From Branchiostoma floridae (lineage: Eukaryota > Chordata > Leptocardii > Amphioxiformes > Branchiostomatidae): a stretch of DNA of 64,000 bases. The stretch covers positions 12,203,330 through 12,267,329 of the forward strand of contig NC_049986.1 of assembly GCF_000003815.2 (NCBI RefSeq), in the 5' to 3' direction. The notes under the pieces are model-generated. The model saw only the letters and a program-made list of their open reading frames with translations. It searched no databases and was not told where the DNA came from. The position numbers were made by a program, and so were the translations under genes. Within the stretch, counting starts at the first letter, position 1. Each line of letters opens with the position of its first letter. Below, piece after piece: positions 24,466-63,489 of this stretch.

Positions 24466-27400
24466 ATGCTACTCGAGATTTATTTTGTCCTGGCGACTCT
24501 GGTTGTGAGAGAGAGCCGATGTATGGACGCCGAGGAGCGGGCCCTGCGCAGTATGGAGAGGTACATGAACATCCCACCAGTACACAACACTCGGCTGACG
24601 ACGCAACGGATCTCCAGCTTTCAGGTGAGGTCTTAGATCTACCACAAAGACACTAAAGGAAAGTTTAATTTCAAGCCAACTTAAAGGAAGCTCTATCATC
24701 TTTTAAAATGCAGTATAGGAAAGTAGGTGGTTCATCTAGGTAGGGTAGGCGTTTCTACTCGTTCTTCTATGTGCCCAGTTTACAAAATGTAGTTAGTCGA
24801 GTTTTAATATGATTCTTGTAGACTTGGTCTTCATACGCGTCGACGCATGGAATGTAGACTAAGGGAAATTGAAGGGGAGAAAACATCTATAAAAGTACTT
24901 TGATACAAACGTCGAGTGAAGGTTAGACATCCAGATAATAATTTACTCCAAACAGAAGTTACTCGAGCAACTGGATATGATTTTGGAAACGGGTTAGACA
25001 TTTCACTGAAGAAAGGTAGTGGATGCTACCTGAAACGTCTAACCGTTTCCAAAATCATGTCTAGTTGCTTGAGTAACTGCTATTTGGCGGGCGTTTGGGG
25101 AAATAATCTCACAAAGCCATACACATATCTACACTTATGATCAACTTATTGCAATCATGAAAACTTCGTTTAAAATAAGTCGTTTAAATGAACCACTTGA
25201 TGGCTCGTAGCAAATGGAAGGGCACACGGATAAGAAATAAAGGATATTGAATTAGATTAGACTATAAGACTGATTTTAGTGATTGTTAAGTTACATTTTA
25301 TTTAACTAGTGATGTATTAATTACCATTACCTTTGCATTTTTGTCTGTCCATATCAGATGACTCTCCAATATCAGCAACGCCACGTTGAGATTCAGGGTA
25401 ATTTATTTGCCACATTTGCAGATAAAACGTTAAAACGGATATGTGAAATTCGATGAATTCATATCAGCACATTTTTGTTCAGGTCAACCATCATTTCCAG
25501 TGTTCCCAGCTCTGCTACCTTACATCGGGGTGTCAGTCCTACAACTACCGGAGACAGGACGGCAGCTGTGAACTGAGTAAAGTCACCAGGGATGACTCCA
25601 TGTTCGTCACGAAACACGAGGAAGGATGGGACTACTACGAGCGCTACTCTGCCATCATCTCAAGGGTAACCTACTTACGGTTATCAGCTGTCTTTAGCTG
25701 TTTAGCCGTTTTAGAAGTCTAGACTTCAGATTCTAGAGAATCAAACATTCACATTTTGCAGACTACACAGTGGTCAACTCCTAATTTTTGCAAGCATGCA
25801 TCAGATCATGTTAATCACAATACCACAAATGCACAGATAGTCACACCATCCTAGTGATATCGTGTGATGTTTTTCAAGCCCAATACCGAGACTAGAAGCG
25901 CCATGACTGTTCGTCATAACTAGGGCTCGTGTGACCTTAAAAGATATATCTTGTTCCCTAGGCTTTGTGGTACGAGTGTTTCCACGCCAATCCTTGCGTG
26001 AACGGTTCAGTATGTGTCCGTAAGTTACTGATGGCGAGGGAACCAGCGAGACCAGCGTGTTCACCTCTCTGTGTGTGCAGGCAGGGGTTCTCCGGACCAC
26101 ACTGTGAGGAGGGGATGTCTAGAAACCAAAAGGAAAGTAAGAAAATCTAGTTCTTTGTGTGAAGATGATGTCAAAGTGCTCTTTAAACAAATGTTGGTAC
26201 AAACGTTTAAGTCTTGTCTACTTCTTGCATGCCTTCCGCAAATGTCGTATACAGATACATGAAAATAAAGACCAGAGCAGTAATTTCCCGAGCCTCGTGA
26301 TCCCTGCTTCGCCTATTGAGTCAGCTAGTCGAACTTGACGACGCTCGATGTTTCTGACATGGGGAAAAGAGATGCTGATGCAGTGGCGTAATTCAATGCC
26401 TAGAAGTGTCCGTTGTCCTTGTACTGAGCAAACTAGTAGACACTTTTAGAGAGTTTAAAACCTTCCATATGAAGGCACCATACATCTCAATAAATGACAT
26501 GTACGTTTTAAAACATGTGTATTACATTTACAAATAAGTACTTAACAGAGTGTTTCGTGTATTTTCCTTCAGGCAAAGTCCCGTGTGAGTCAGTTTATTA
26601 CGGATCCAGTGGAAGCATTTGGAGCCCAAAATATCCCATGGTAATGGGTACCTGTAATTCCTTATATAAAATAATTGATTATGATGAAATAACGAATCGA
26701 TTTTCGCTATATGTACCAGAAAATAAGTATTCTAGAGGTAAATTTTACTTTGGAGTAGATAGTTTATTTAACATAATATGATATGGTATGTAGTGCAATT
26801 TACAAGTTGATCCAATGTGTGTATACGTAACCGCATTCGTAAGTTGACAGCATCTAAGTGTACATCAGGTATTGTGATTTTGGGTTAATAATAAGGAGCG
26901 TGAAACGTTTTGGAAACAATAAGTGGCTGTAGAAAGAAATAATCATTTCTAGATTTTTTCAACCTATTCTTGACAATGTTATTTGCACAAAGACCTCGTG
27001 GAATGAATGCAAACACCGATGTTTCAGGGCTACGACAACGGGACGTGGTGTGACAGCAATGTGGCAGTTGCAGAAGGACATGTTGTGGAGTTTACCTTCG
27101 ACCCGGTATTCCAACTTGAATATCAACGTGACTGCCTGTTCGATTACGTGCAGGTGAGTTACAGAACGATTTGACTGCTTACAGATGTTCAAGTAACGTT
27201 GACAGACAAACGTAGACCATGAATAGGACATAGGTATAACGCTACATGTATTTCTCATGTTTCATGATCACCATTTCTGATATCCGTATTTGGTATTTGT
27301 GAAACAGTCATATTGCAGTTACGTAAACGTTCTTGACATTTCAATATTAATAAATTTATTCTTAAAAAACTGTTGTAAAACCCTAGTCTATATATCTACA

Positions 27401-29459
27401 TGCTCATTTGACAGTTACTGTCTTAGCCAATCAAATGTAATGTAAATGTAAAGACCCAAAGCCAAATTAGCTTCTCACCAGAATCGTTTTTCCCCTTGTT
27501 TTGTCTGCTTTTTTGTTCTCTTTTTCTTTAGCTGATTGAGTCTGGAAACCAAACGACCCTCGGTCGGTACTGTGGGGACAACTATCCCGAGGGCCCCATC
27601 ATCTCCTCTGGTCCCGAGGTCACGATAGAGTTCCAGTCTGATGACACCATCGGGGGGTTAGGATTTTTAGTCCACTGGAGGACCGTGCTGAAAGACGGTG
27701 AGTTCAAAATAACAACAGTCAAATGTTTCCTTTATAACAATGGAAAAAAAGCCACAAACCACATGCATTGGCGTATGTATATATAATTTCTGGTACATTA
27801 TGTTTCGGGTATGTATGTTCAGCTCTTACAGCCGGGGCACGGTCGGGCTGTTTGCGGAAACGAAAACTTAAAGTTTTGATATATTAATAAATATTCATGT
27901 TGAATTATTTTCGGTCCGTTTCGTGTTTGTATCTTACTTTTCGTTTCCCCAAACATGTCTGGCCGGGCCCCTTTGCGGAAATATGACATAAGCCTAAATA
28001 GTATCTTATACCATAGCATAGAACGTACTAGGTACATGACTTGCAGTCTATTTTTACACCTATATCTTTTAGGTTGTTGGGAATTATGATCATGACATTT
28101 GCACTAAATGCCAGATCTCATCTTTCGTGCATTGACAGATATATTTACCTTCTGAATTCTTACAGCATGTGTGACTAAACACACGGATACGGAGCTCCAG
28201 TACAAGTGGGACCTTCCACCCTTCACAGGACCGCCTTTCACGTTTGAAGTAAAATGCACCACCGACGCCTATGTGGTGACGGCACCCCTGAACCAGACCG
28301 CGGAGCTGGATAATATGTACACAATTATCATTGGTGGATGGGGAGGAGCAAAGTCTAGGATATCCCGCCACGGTAGTAACACAGAACTGGTCTCTACACC
28401 CGGTAGGTTCTGTGCATATAACGGTAGTTCACCTTTTTCCGCGTGGTAACCTATATCCTTTGTTATATCAAACTGCAATACTTTCAAATATTGGAGTCAC
28501 CAGGACATCAGTTGTTGTATCAAACTGCAATATTTCAATATTGCAGTTTGAAACCACCGTCCGTCGACTTGATATCCATAAATACCCTGATCGTAAAACC
28601 AACGGATATAGGTCACCCCACGGATACAGGTGGACCAGCGTTACATGCATAATGCTTTTTATTTTTCATTTTTCAAAATATGAAAGAGACAATGTGCTGA
28701 AATAAGAATTGTCATGTGGTCACAGACTGAGCATCCTACAACAATATCTGGATGTGGGCAAGGACAAAGCGGAATTGGACTACCATTGTATGCTTTAGTA
28801 ATCTTTTAGTAGTACATGTATATAGATTTTGCAAGTAACGTTGTTACATTGTACATTCAACTATAAAATGGTGGGTTGAATGTTATTAAAGAGGTTGAAT
28901 AGAGGATTTTACCCTCCTTGAATGTTATGAATTACTATAACTTCGTATCATATGCACTGTGCCATGAATAAACTTGTACCTTTTCAGATATTCTCTCACC
29001 AACACAATACCGAGCCTTCTGGCTTTCCTGGGATTCAGACGGTACCATTGCGGTTGGGAGGGGTGGCGAGACCGACCCATTTATGCGATGGGTGGACCCA
29101 AACCCTCTGCCCATTGGCCGTGTCGGGTACTCTACTGGGTACGGAAATACCGGACAGTGGACTTTCTGTCCCACTGTGCGGCACGGAGGTAACCATGAGT
29201 CACCTACTATATAAATGTTCTATTGCCTGCAGCAGAATTTATCACGTAGAAATAAAACATGCAACGGAAGCCGATGGAAAACAACCCATCAAGCAAAATC
29301 GTACAAAATAAATGTTCATCAAAAACAAAACACCCAAATAGTAATTTGGAGAAAAAAACAGGAAATCAGTAAAACACGCAAAGCAAGCATTTAAAGTTCA
29401 TATACGAATACGAGCTTATGACATGATTTGTTTCATTAACACTTAAGTGATGCATCTGC

Positions 29460-29490
<31 letters not shown>

Positions 29491-29515
29491 GTGTGTGGTG
29501 TATATGCACGCGCGC

Positions 29516-29546
<31 letters not shown>

Positions 29547-32500
29547 TGTAAATATGTGGAAAACAACTTTCAAAATTGAGGGTTTGATTTATTTCGTTTC
29601 TTGCAGCGTGTGATACCAAACTCACTGAAATAAGCTACAACTTCCACTGGGATCTCCCACCACTCACCAGATCACCCTTCAGGTTTGAAGTCAAAGCTGG
29701 AAAACACGTCAGTCTAGCTTTGTCATCCCAGAACAACGACGTGGACATCATGTATGACATTCGCTTCGGACGAGGATCGCAAATGGAGTTTTCTACTATA
29801 GGGCGAGGCAAAGATGACCCAAACAGACTGAAGTATACACAAACTGGTAGGTGTAGAAAACTTATGCTCTCCAAGCAAGAGGTTAGGCTCCGGCTGTCTT
29901 TTCAACGTTTTTATTAGTCGTTTTCATCGGGCTTTCTATTTTGTATTTTATTTTGCTGTGTCCAACCGGAGCCTAACCTCTGCTTGTAGAGTAGAAAAGT
30001 TATGGATTTTTACAATAACTAACACGCTATTTCCTTACACAAGGTAATGTTCTTACAAACAAGGTTTTGGTCAGTCCTCTCAGGCTTCTCAAGTTGAAGT
30101 GTGTTACTTGTCCTGAAAGGAAGTGTGACGTCGGGCAGTCGGTATCGCCCCTGTCTCTTTTGAGGGATGGTCGATAAACCCTAATGTAGATGTCCTCTTT
30201 ATTGTGGATACTATTATGACAGCCTCCATTCCAGTATAATAGTATTTTCAAAAGCAGGACAAGTGCGCATAATGGGACTACCGTACGCTACTAAGTTGTA
30301 TAGAGACAGAAGAATGAAAAGATCTGGCAGTTGATATCTGTATGTTAAGGACATTGAAGATATGACACGAATTTGAGAAAAGAAGTACAGTTCGGCTCCT
30401 TCCATCTATTTCGCCCTTTTCAAAGGCTGCACTCATATTGTTTGGCCTGGTGCTATGCATTTTTAATGCATCTACTAGCATACAAATGACATATCCAGTA
30501 TCTATACATGTGGCATGCGATCTTCTAACTCGCGTGCGTAGTAGTAAGCCAAGTTTGCATTGGGTCTTTCATTCGTGAAACTTCAATACCATTGTTACCG
30601 CTGGCTTTGGCAATCACTATGTTGCTTTTCTCAACATAGTAACAGTCATGCCCCAAGTAATAGATGTCAAACATTGACAGATTCAACATGAATCATCAAA
30701 CCATATAACTAAGTGAACATTTGGTCTAAATAACTCAATCCGACACTCGCACCTGTAACGATCGTCATTGCAGCTGAAAACTAAAGTTTTGCAGCTGAAA
30801 TCTGGCACAACAGTAGGCATTGAGAAAGTAAGACATGGATGTTTCTCAACTATCATACCCGTTTTAGACATCATCACAGAGAAAGAGTACAGAGGCTTCT
30901 GGATATCCTGGGATCCCAACGGAACCGTTGCAGTCGGTAAGGCGGGTGAAAACAATCCGTTCCTGCGGCTTGTGGACACGGAGCCGTTACCGATCACCTA
31001 TGTGGGGTATACTACTGCCAGTGGAACCAGTCAGGGGCAGTGGAACTTCTGTCCCGAACTTCCACGTGGAGGTAAACACAAGATTTAACGCGACAACCCA
31101 ATTTTCTTAAAACGATAGTACAATCAGTGAAGAAGACCTGGCACGACTACATATGTGTTTCCATAAATCGTTAACTAAATCATAAATCGTTTATCCTTCT
31201 TCTTCTACTACTTAGTCCCTGTTGTAGGGATTATTAGCATTACACATGCTGTTAGCAACAAGCTATTGGACCAAATAAAACAGGGGAAATAAAGGTAAAG
31301 ACACAAAGGAACATAAACAACTGATTTTGTGCGTAAAAACGAGACATGAGTGAGTATTATTTGCATAATATATACAAGGACGCCTGACTCAATACAGCAG
31401 AGTTCTCTCCCAATGCAAACCTGAACTGGGAGAGGGACCCCGCCTCCACCACACCAGGCTCAAGTCGAGTTTTATTACCGATTATGTACCAACTTATAGA
31501 AACCTCTCTTACAGGAAGACCCCGAGACTGTTCAGATGTGCAGAAAGAAGGACACCAGGACAGTGGAATCTATGTCATCTACCCGCATGAGAATGATGGC
31601 GGGAGAAGCATCGGGGTGTTTTGTGACATGGACACGGATGGAGGAGGGTGGACAGTAAGTGTAATTTTTTACTGAATGATTGTGCTGGATATCCTTTTTG
31701 ATATGTGATATCAAATGTCTGACGGTTTCAAAGATTTGAAGCATACATATTTCATGACGTGGTAACAATAGGGTAAAATAGGACCACAGACACAATAGGT
31801 ACTTCCATCATTGTTGACATGACCGTTGTGTCACAGTTGGATAGTATCGACATAATAGATGACGGAACCAACCAAGGAACTCAGTTATTGACTGAAAGGT
31901 GATATGAAATGTATACATATGTTGCATTCACGAAATCAACTTGGGCTTGCTCTTTTCAGGTTTTCCAGCGTCGCCGGGATGGTTCTGAGGACTTCTACCG
32001 GGGCTGGTCTGATTACAAGGCTGGGTTTGGCAAACTGGACGAAGAGTTTTGGCTAGGTGGGTGGAGAATTACACATAGCAATACACATATTCGGTAACTA
32101 TTACAAGTTTTCAAATAAAAGTTGTCTGTTGATGTTGTCATGTGTTGCAACCGTCATACACAAAGCCAAACAGTTATAATGTTTTCTAACCAGAGCTCAT
32201 TGACTCTCACTGCCCAAGGAAATGACATGCTGCACCAGCTGACCAGCCAAGCCCAGTATGAGCTGCGGGTTGACCTGGAGGACTTTGAGGGGAACAGTGC
32301 GTATGCACAGTACCAGGTCTTTACTGTGGGGAGTAAAGCTGACCAGTACAGACTGAATGTTGGGGGATACAGCGGGACAGCAGGTGAGAGTTTTGGGGGA
32401 AATTTTCCCTTATAATGTTCACAGCTGATGAACTACACTGATTCAGAGTACATCCTTGGCTCCATTTTCATGGAAGGAATGAGAACGTTCCTCCTGGTCT

Positions 32501-32787
32501 GATGTAATACAACTGAATTTCTTACAGGAGACTCCATTGCCCCTGCACATCATAATGGGAGTCCATTCAGCACAAAGGACAGGGATAATGATGCTAGTTC
32601 TGCCTCCTGTGCCCAAAACTACAAGGGAGCATGGTGGTATGGTAACTGCCATATGTCCAACCTGAACGGCCTGTACCATGCAGGTTCCCACACTTCCAAT
32701 GCACACGGAGTCCTCTGGTACACCTGGAAGGGCCACCAGTACTCTCTGAAGCACACCGAGATGAAGATACGCCCCATAACTAACTAA
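24466..32787 (+). CDS. Secreted mosaic protein: PAN, EGF, CUB, two FAMeT domains, fibrinogen domain
   Basis: Fourteen in-phase exons (24466-24624, 25483-25665, 25962-26136, 26573-26640, 27028-27153, 27532-27697, 28166-28402, 28988-29188, 29607-29846, 30868-31071, 31515-31654, 31960-32056, 32219-32383, 32528-32787) give 806 residues. Order: signal peptide ([14 protein letters not shown]); PAN/Apple module ([16 protein letters not shown]); EGF-like ([22 protein letters not shown]); CUB ([22 protein letters not shown]); two farnesoic-acid-methyltransferase-like domains (Pfam Methyltransf_FA), each over two exons, with [32 protein letters not shown] and GQWTFC; and a C-terminal FReD with [14 protein letters not shown] and FSTKDRDND. 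The FAMeT modules are binding-type domains in animal extracellular proteins, with no methyltransferase activity implied. FReD and CUB suggest recognition of glycans or proteins. No membrane span is seen. The start was chosen for the signal peptide. Confidence 0.85.
24932..25097. mobile_element. MITE related to 13110-13235
   Basis: Arms AGTTACTCGAGCAACTGGAT and an inverted TTGCTTGAGTAACTG flank two facing copies of ATGATTTTGGAAACGG. It lies in intron 1 of the mosaic gene. Confidence 0.6.
28419..28643. mobile_element. Palindromic MITE, GTTCACC-type ends
   Basis: About 225 bp, with ends TAACGGTAGTTCACCTTT and an inverted GGTGGACCAGCGTTA and further inverted symmetry inside. A sister copy is at 33200-33419. 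It starts about 16 nt after the exon donor at 28403. An inner palindrome is AAACTGCAATATTTC followed by its complement (28525-28552). Confidence 0.65.
29460..29546. repeat. (GT)n microsatellite
   Basis: Two long GT tracts separated by a short GTATATGCACGCGCGC interruption, in the intron before the second FAMeT module. It generates spurious His/Thr-rich open frames on the minus strand. Confidence 0.9.
29866..29994. mobile_element. MITE with CAAGCAGAGGTT-type ends
   Basis: Left end CTCTCCAAGCAAGAGGTTAG, right end an inverted CCTAACCTCTGCTTG, flanked by TA-like dinucleotides. A longer relative is at 60167-60329. It begins about 20 nt after the donor of exon 9 of the mosaic gene. Confidence 0.65.
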
Positions 32788-33199
32788 AGTAGTGACAAAT
32801 TGTGAACTTGCTTGGAACACTAACGGTTGGTCTTCTACATTGACAATGTATACATTTTATTCCTAAGCTGCAATCAAACGAAAAAAAATAGGATAAAACC
32901 ATTGACATTGTTACCGCCCCTATGGTAATCAAATCAATCTGAATGTCACTTAGAGTGTACATGGATTCATGCGTGGAAACGGAGCAGATATCTTATGAAA
33001 ATTAGCAAAACAGCTTGACTGTCGAAGCAATTGATGTAGCACTACATAACAAGGTTTCAAAGACACTCTAATATAAGGTTAAAATTAGATCAAATCTTGT
33101 TTACTTAAATCAGTTAAAATTGAATTAGGTCTTTAGAGTGGTCAGATATTAGCAATACATGAATTCAACTACCATGTATGCACTCGCTACCATACATGG

Positions 33200-33419
33200 T
33201 AACGCTAGTTCACCTTTATCCGCTTGGTACCTAGTATATCCGTTGTTTTAAAAAAAAACAAAGTATTTAGGAATACCGGCGGACCATAGTTTCAAACTAC
33301 AGTATTTGAAAATATTCAAGAAACTACCGGTACTGTCCGTCGACTTGATATCCCTAAATACCCTGTTTTTAAAAACAACGAAAATAGTCTACACCGCGGA
33401 TAACGGTGAACTAGCTTTA
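33200..33419. mobile_element. Palindromic MITE, sister of 28419-28643
   Basis: Ends TAACGCTAGTTCACCTTTAT and an inverted GGTGAACTAGCTTTA, with CCGTCGACTTGATATCC in common with the other copy. It lies between the two alternative last exons of the mosaic gene. Confidence 0.65.
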
Positions 33420-33602
33420 CCTGTTACAAATGTTGTGGGATAGAATTCTTCCTCTATAAACATATCGCAGTTTTGATGTCCTTTCTAATCCTTTCTCCGT
33501 TTTGCAGTTACGTAGAAAGATTACTGCCATTTTTGAAGAGAAACGAGTGAAGCTGGTATATTTTTCTAGTATCAAAGTAACACAGAATCGTATGTTCTAC
33601 AG

Positions 33603-33844
33603 GAGACTCTTTTAGCGCTCATGGTGGACACCGATTCAGTACCAAGGACAGAGATTCATACAGTTGTGCCCAGACCTTCAGGGGAGGCTGGTGGTACCAT
33701 CGCTGCTACTCTTCCAACCTGAACGGCCTCTACCATAGCGACCCTCTGGCATCAGCTCTGTCCCGAGTCATCTGGAGTGCATGGAAGGGCTACTACACAT
33801 CCCTGAAACACACTGAGATGAAGATACGTCCCAAAACTAACTAA
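33603..33844 (+). CDS. Alternative last exon of the mosaic gene (FReD C-terminal lobe)
   Basis: A second terminal exon follows the stop of the first. Acceptor TTCTACAG ends at 33602, and the exon begins in the same phase (GGAGACTC) as exon 14 and ends with KIRPKTN and a stop. It encodes 80 residues with the same lobe features: [31 protein letters not shown] and [10 protein letters not shown]. Using it in place of 32528-32787 gives an 800-residue product. Splicing from the donor at 32384 would need skipping of the nearer exon. It might also be a leftover of a tandem duplication. A candidate AATAAA lies near 34341. Confidence 0.75.
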
Positions 33845-34801
33845 AGCAGGGATATACAAACTTTGAATTTTCGTGTACAGTTCAAGAAACCGTTATGCAT
33901 GCATTTATTGATTGATTGATAAATGATATGTAATGTTAAAGCTTGTCAATTAACTGGACTTACTGCAAGGGCAACTTTTGCCCAGCTTAAGCACACGTAC
34001 TGGTGAGGGTATGCCCCAAATAGGATGTATGAAATAGTGTGATTTTTAGGTGATTGTGTGTGCATGCTGCAATGTACTTATGTCAAGGAGCAAATAGAAA
34101 TGTATAAAAGACCTTTGTTGGTAACTTTCACTCTGTGTGAACATTTTCAAACTTGTTAGGGCAGAATATATATGTATAAAACACGCTAAATGTTTTTTAA
34201 TGCTGAGATAACATGTATTTTGTTAACCTTACTGCCCATATTTCATAAGCTACGGGATCCAAGTCACGTCGTTTCCTTTGCCGACGGAGTTTGGGTTCCA
34301 AAGTAGCTCAGCATGTATTCTGACCAATCGGCATTGTAGCAATAAAACAAATCAATTTATTGTTTATTGTACTTGATATAATAAGAACATGTGCTCGTCA
34401 CGATCCCTGTTTGCTTTGCGTCAACTAACAATTTGATTTTTTTTGTATTTGTGTATCATTCATGGTAAAAAATTGGATTCTGTTATGTTTTCATTAGTTT
34501 GAATAGATTATGATAGAACAAGGAGGTAATATGCTCCCTTCGATAGAACAATAGACCCCAAGCTAAAACGCATTGCCGCTTGTAGCTTTATGGTTCTCAG
34601 ACAAATGGTACTGATTGCTACAAAATCATCCGTGCTTTTTCCTTTTTTTTTGTAAGCTTAACTTAACTTTTCCTCTCCCAAACCCATGAAAGGTGACGCA
34701 GGGAATTTCTTTTGTAAAAAGAAACGCCTTATGTTGCTGAGTCCTTTACTAGGACTCTTTTCTGCAAACAATACTCAATTCTGCCTGGCCATTAAAAGAA
34801 T
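33845..34801. other. Downstream region of the mosaic gene, no further gene seen
   Basis: Probable 3' UTR and intergenic DNA. AATAAA at about 34341 could serve the second terminal exon. No coding features were found. Confidence 0.4.
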
Positions 34802-36472
34802 AGTGGGCTCCTTTTTTTTTTTTTTTCTTTATTCAAAAACACAGAACAAGGACAATGTGGCGCTGCACTCAAGTTTAACAACTTATTTTAACAGCGCCAC
34901 ATAACAAAATACAAATAAATTAATAACATTAAGTAATCTAGGTCAACATATCAGGGCGCCATATCCCCCCACCCCAAGACATATAATAGTATCAATTGGC
35001 CTAATTGGGTACATATGAAAAAAGAGAAATAACAAAATTAGAGCTGGGACTTCTATATCAACTTGACTGCAGTCATGCAGATCTAGAAGCGCTTAGTGTC
35101 CTCAATGTAAGTTTGCGTGAGTAGCATCGTTTTAAAATTGTAAACAGAAGGTAGCAATGCGGAACCTCTGAGAATAAAATGTAATTTGACATTGTCAGAC
35201 ATATTATTAAGGTTAACACGATGACCAAGTAAATCTGCAAGATTGCCGAAGAATTCCGATCTCTGATGGATATATAATGGGCAATAAAGCATAAAATGTA
35301 ATACGGATTCGCATCGAAACCCGCATCTGCAGGAGGCACTGGGAGACAGTCCTCGGATAAACAGACTTTGATTGAGAGCACAGGTGCCGATGCGAAGTCG
35401 GACAAGAAGGGCGCAGGTGTAACGAGGGCCACAATCGTAGTGTGGGGGGCGAATGGGACGTACTGATTTAATTAGGTATTTCCGAAATAGCGAGTAACGT
35501 GAGGAACGAATAACAAGGTCCAAGTCGTTCCAGAGATTCAAACAGTGAGGAACAAACGATTTGCCAAATCTATCAGTAGATTGTATCGAAAGTCGAAAAT
35601 TTGACCTATTTCTTAAGTTGTAGGAAGTAGTTTGGGAAATTTCAGGGGGGATCAGATCTATAAGGTACCTCCGTGTTTGGCCGTGAACTATTTTGTAAAA
35701 TAAAGATAAACGGTGAATATGGCGTCTGCTAGAGAGAGACTCCCAACCTAGTTCTTGGCAAACAGAAATGTATGAGGAGCCTTTAACTGCTCCTGATACG
35801 ATAAGGGAGCAAACATACTGAATTCGTTCAATAAGATTGGAGTCTTCGGCAGTACAGCCATCCCAAACAGCATCCGCATATTCGAGACAAGGGCGAATAA
35901 ATGATTTATAAATGGTTTCTAAAACTTTACGAGTTAATTTGAATTTTAGACCACGAAATACATTGACTTGTTTAGAAATTTTAGCGAGCATCTGAATGAT
36001 GTGGTTGTGCCAAGACAAGTAAGAAGTCAAAACAACCCCAATATGTTTATGGAATAAAACTCGTTTAATTTCAGACGTTCCAAGATAAAGAGGGGGGTGG
36101 TTGACAGGGGATCTTTTAGCCGAAAATACGATTTCTTCAGTTTTTAATGGATTTAATTCCATCAACCATTTATGGGACCAGGACAGAATTGTAGATAAAT
36201 CAGAGTTGAGCAGATATGCAGATGTAGTTGGGTCTTCAACAACTTCAAGTAGAGAACTGTCGTCCGCGAATAAAAACGGTAAAGAACTTAAGTTATTTAC
36301 AATATCATTTATATAGATAATAAACAGTAAGGGGCCTAACACGGAACCTTGAGGGACCCCTGCGCCAATCTTGGACCATGGAGAAGACTGTCCGTCTATA
36401 ACGACTCTTTGAGATCTCTCACATAAATAACTGTAATATCATTGTGAATGGATCACAAGAGTGGGCTCCTTT
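34802..36472 (-). mobile_element. 5'-truncated LINE with target-site duplication
   Basis: Non-LTR retrotransposon inserted on the minus strand. Thirteen bases, AGTGGGCTCCTTT, flank it at 34802-34814 and 36460-36472. The 3' end has an AATAAA-like signal directly followed by the poly-A run (poly-T on this strand). One open frame runs from the truncation to a stop at 35083, over about 440 codons. It holds the reverse transcriptase core (GVPQGSVLGPLLF, FADDSS) and a C-terminal CRCG...ES..H.....CPLY zinc-knuckle-like region, as in jockey/CR1/L2-type elements. The undamaged frame and exact duplications point to a recent insertion. Confidence 0.9.
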
Positions 36473-36637
36473 CACTGCTCAGTTGATTTAATAGTTAAAT
36501 TCTGAAGAATTCGAAGATGAAAACATGTATGAAAGACAAGACCACACGATTTGAAAACTTTGGCCAAGTTTTCAATAGAGCGTTGCATGGTGGGATATGA
36601 AAACTTTTCAAAACTGTGAAGGTCAGAGGTCGGCAAA

Positions 36638-63489
<26,852 letters not shown>

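Noticed and set aside
25358-25396. Possible small exon before the PAN domain
   Set aside because: It reads in frame, but its donor would be GG or would shift the phase. Exon 1 joins directly to the PAN exon at 25483 in phase.
29366-29625. His/Thr-rich open frames
   Set aside because: Produced by the GT microsatellite.
28166-31071. Functional farnesoic acid O-methyltransferase
   Set aside because: The domain name is historical. The modules are in a secreted mosaic protein and no S-adenosylmethionine site is visible.
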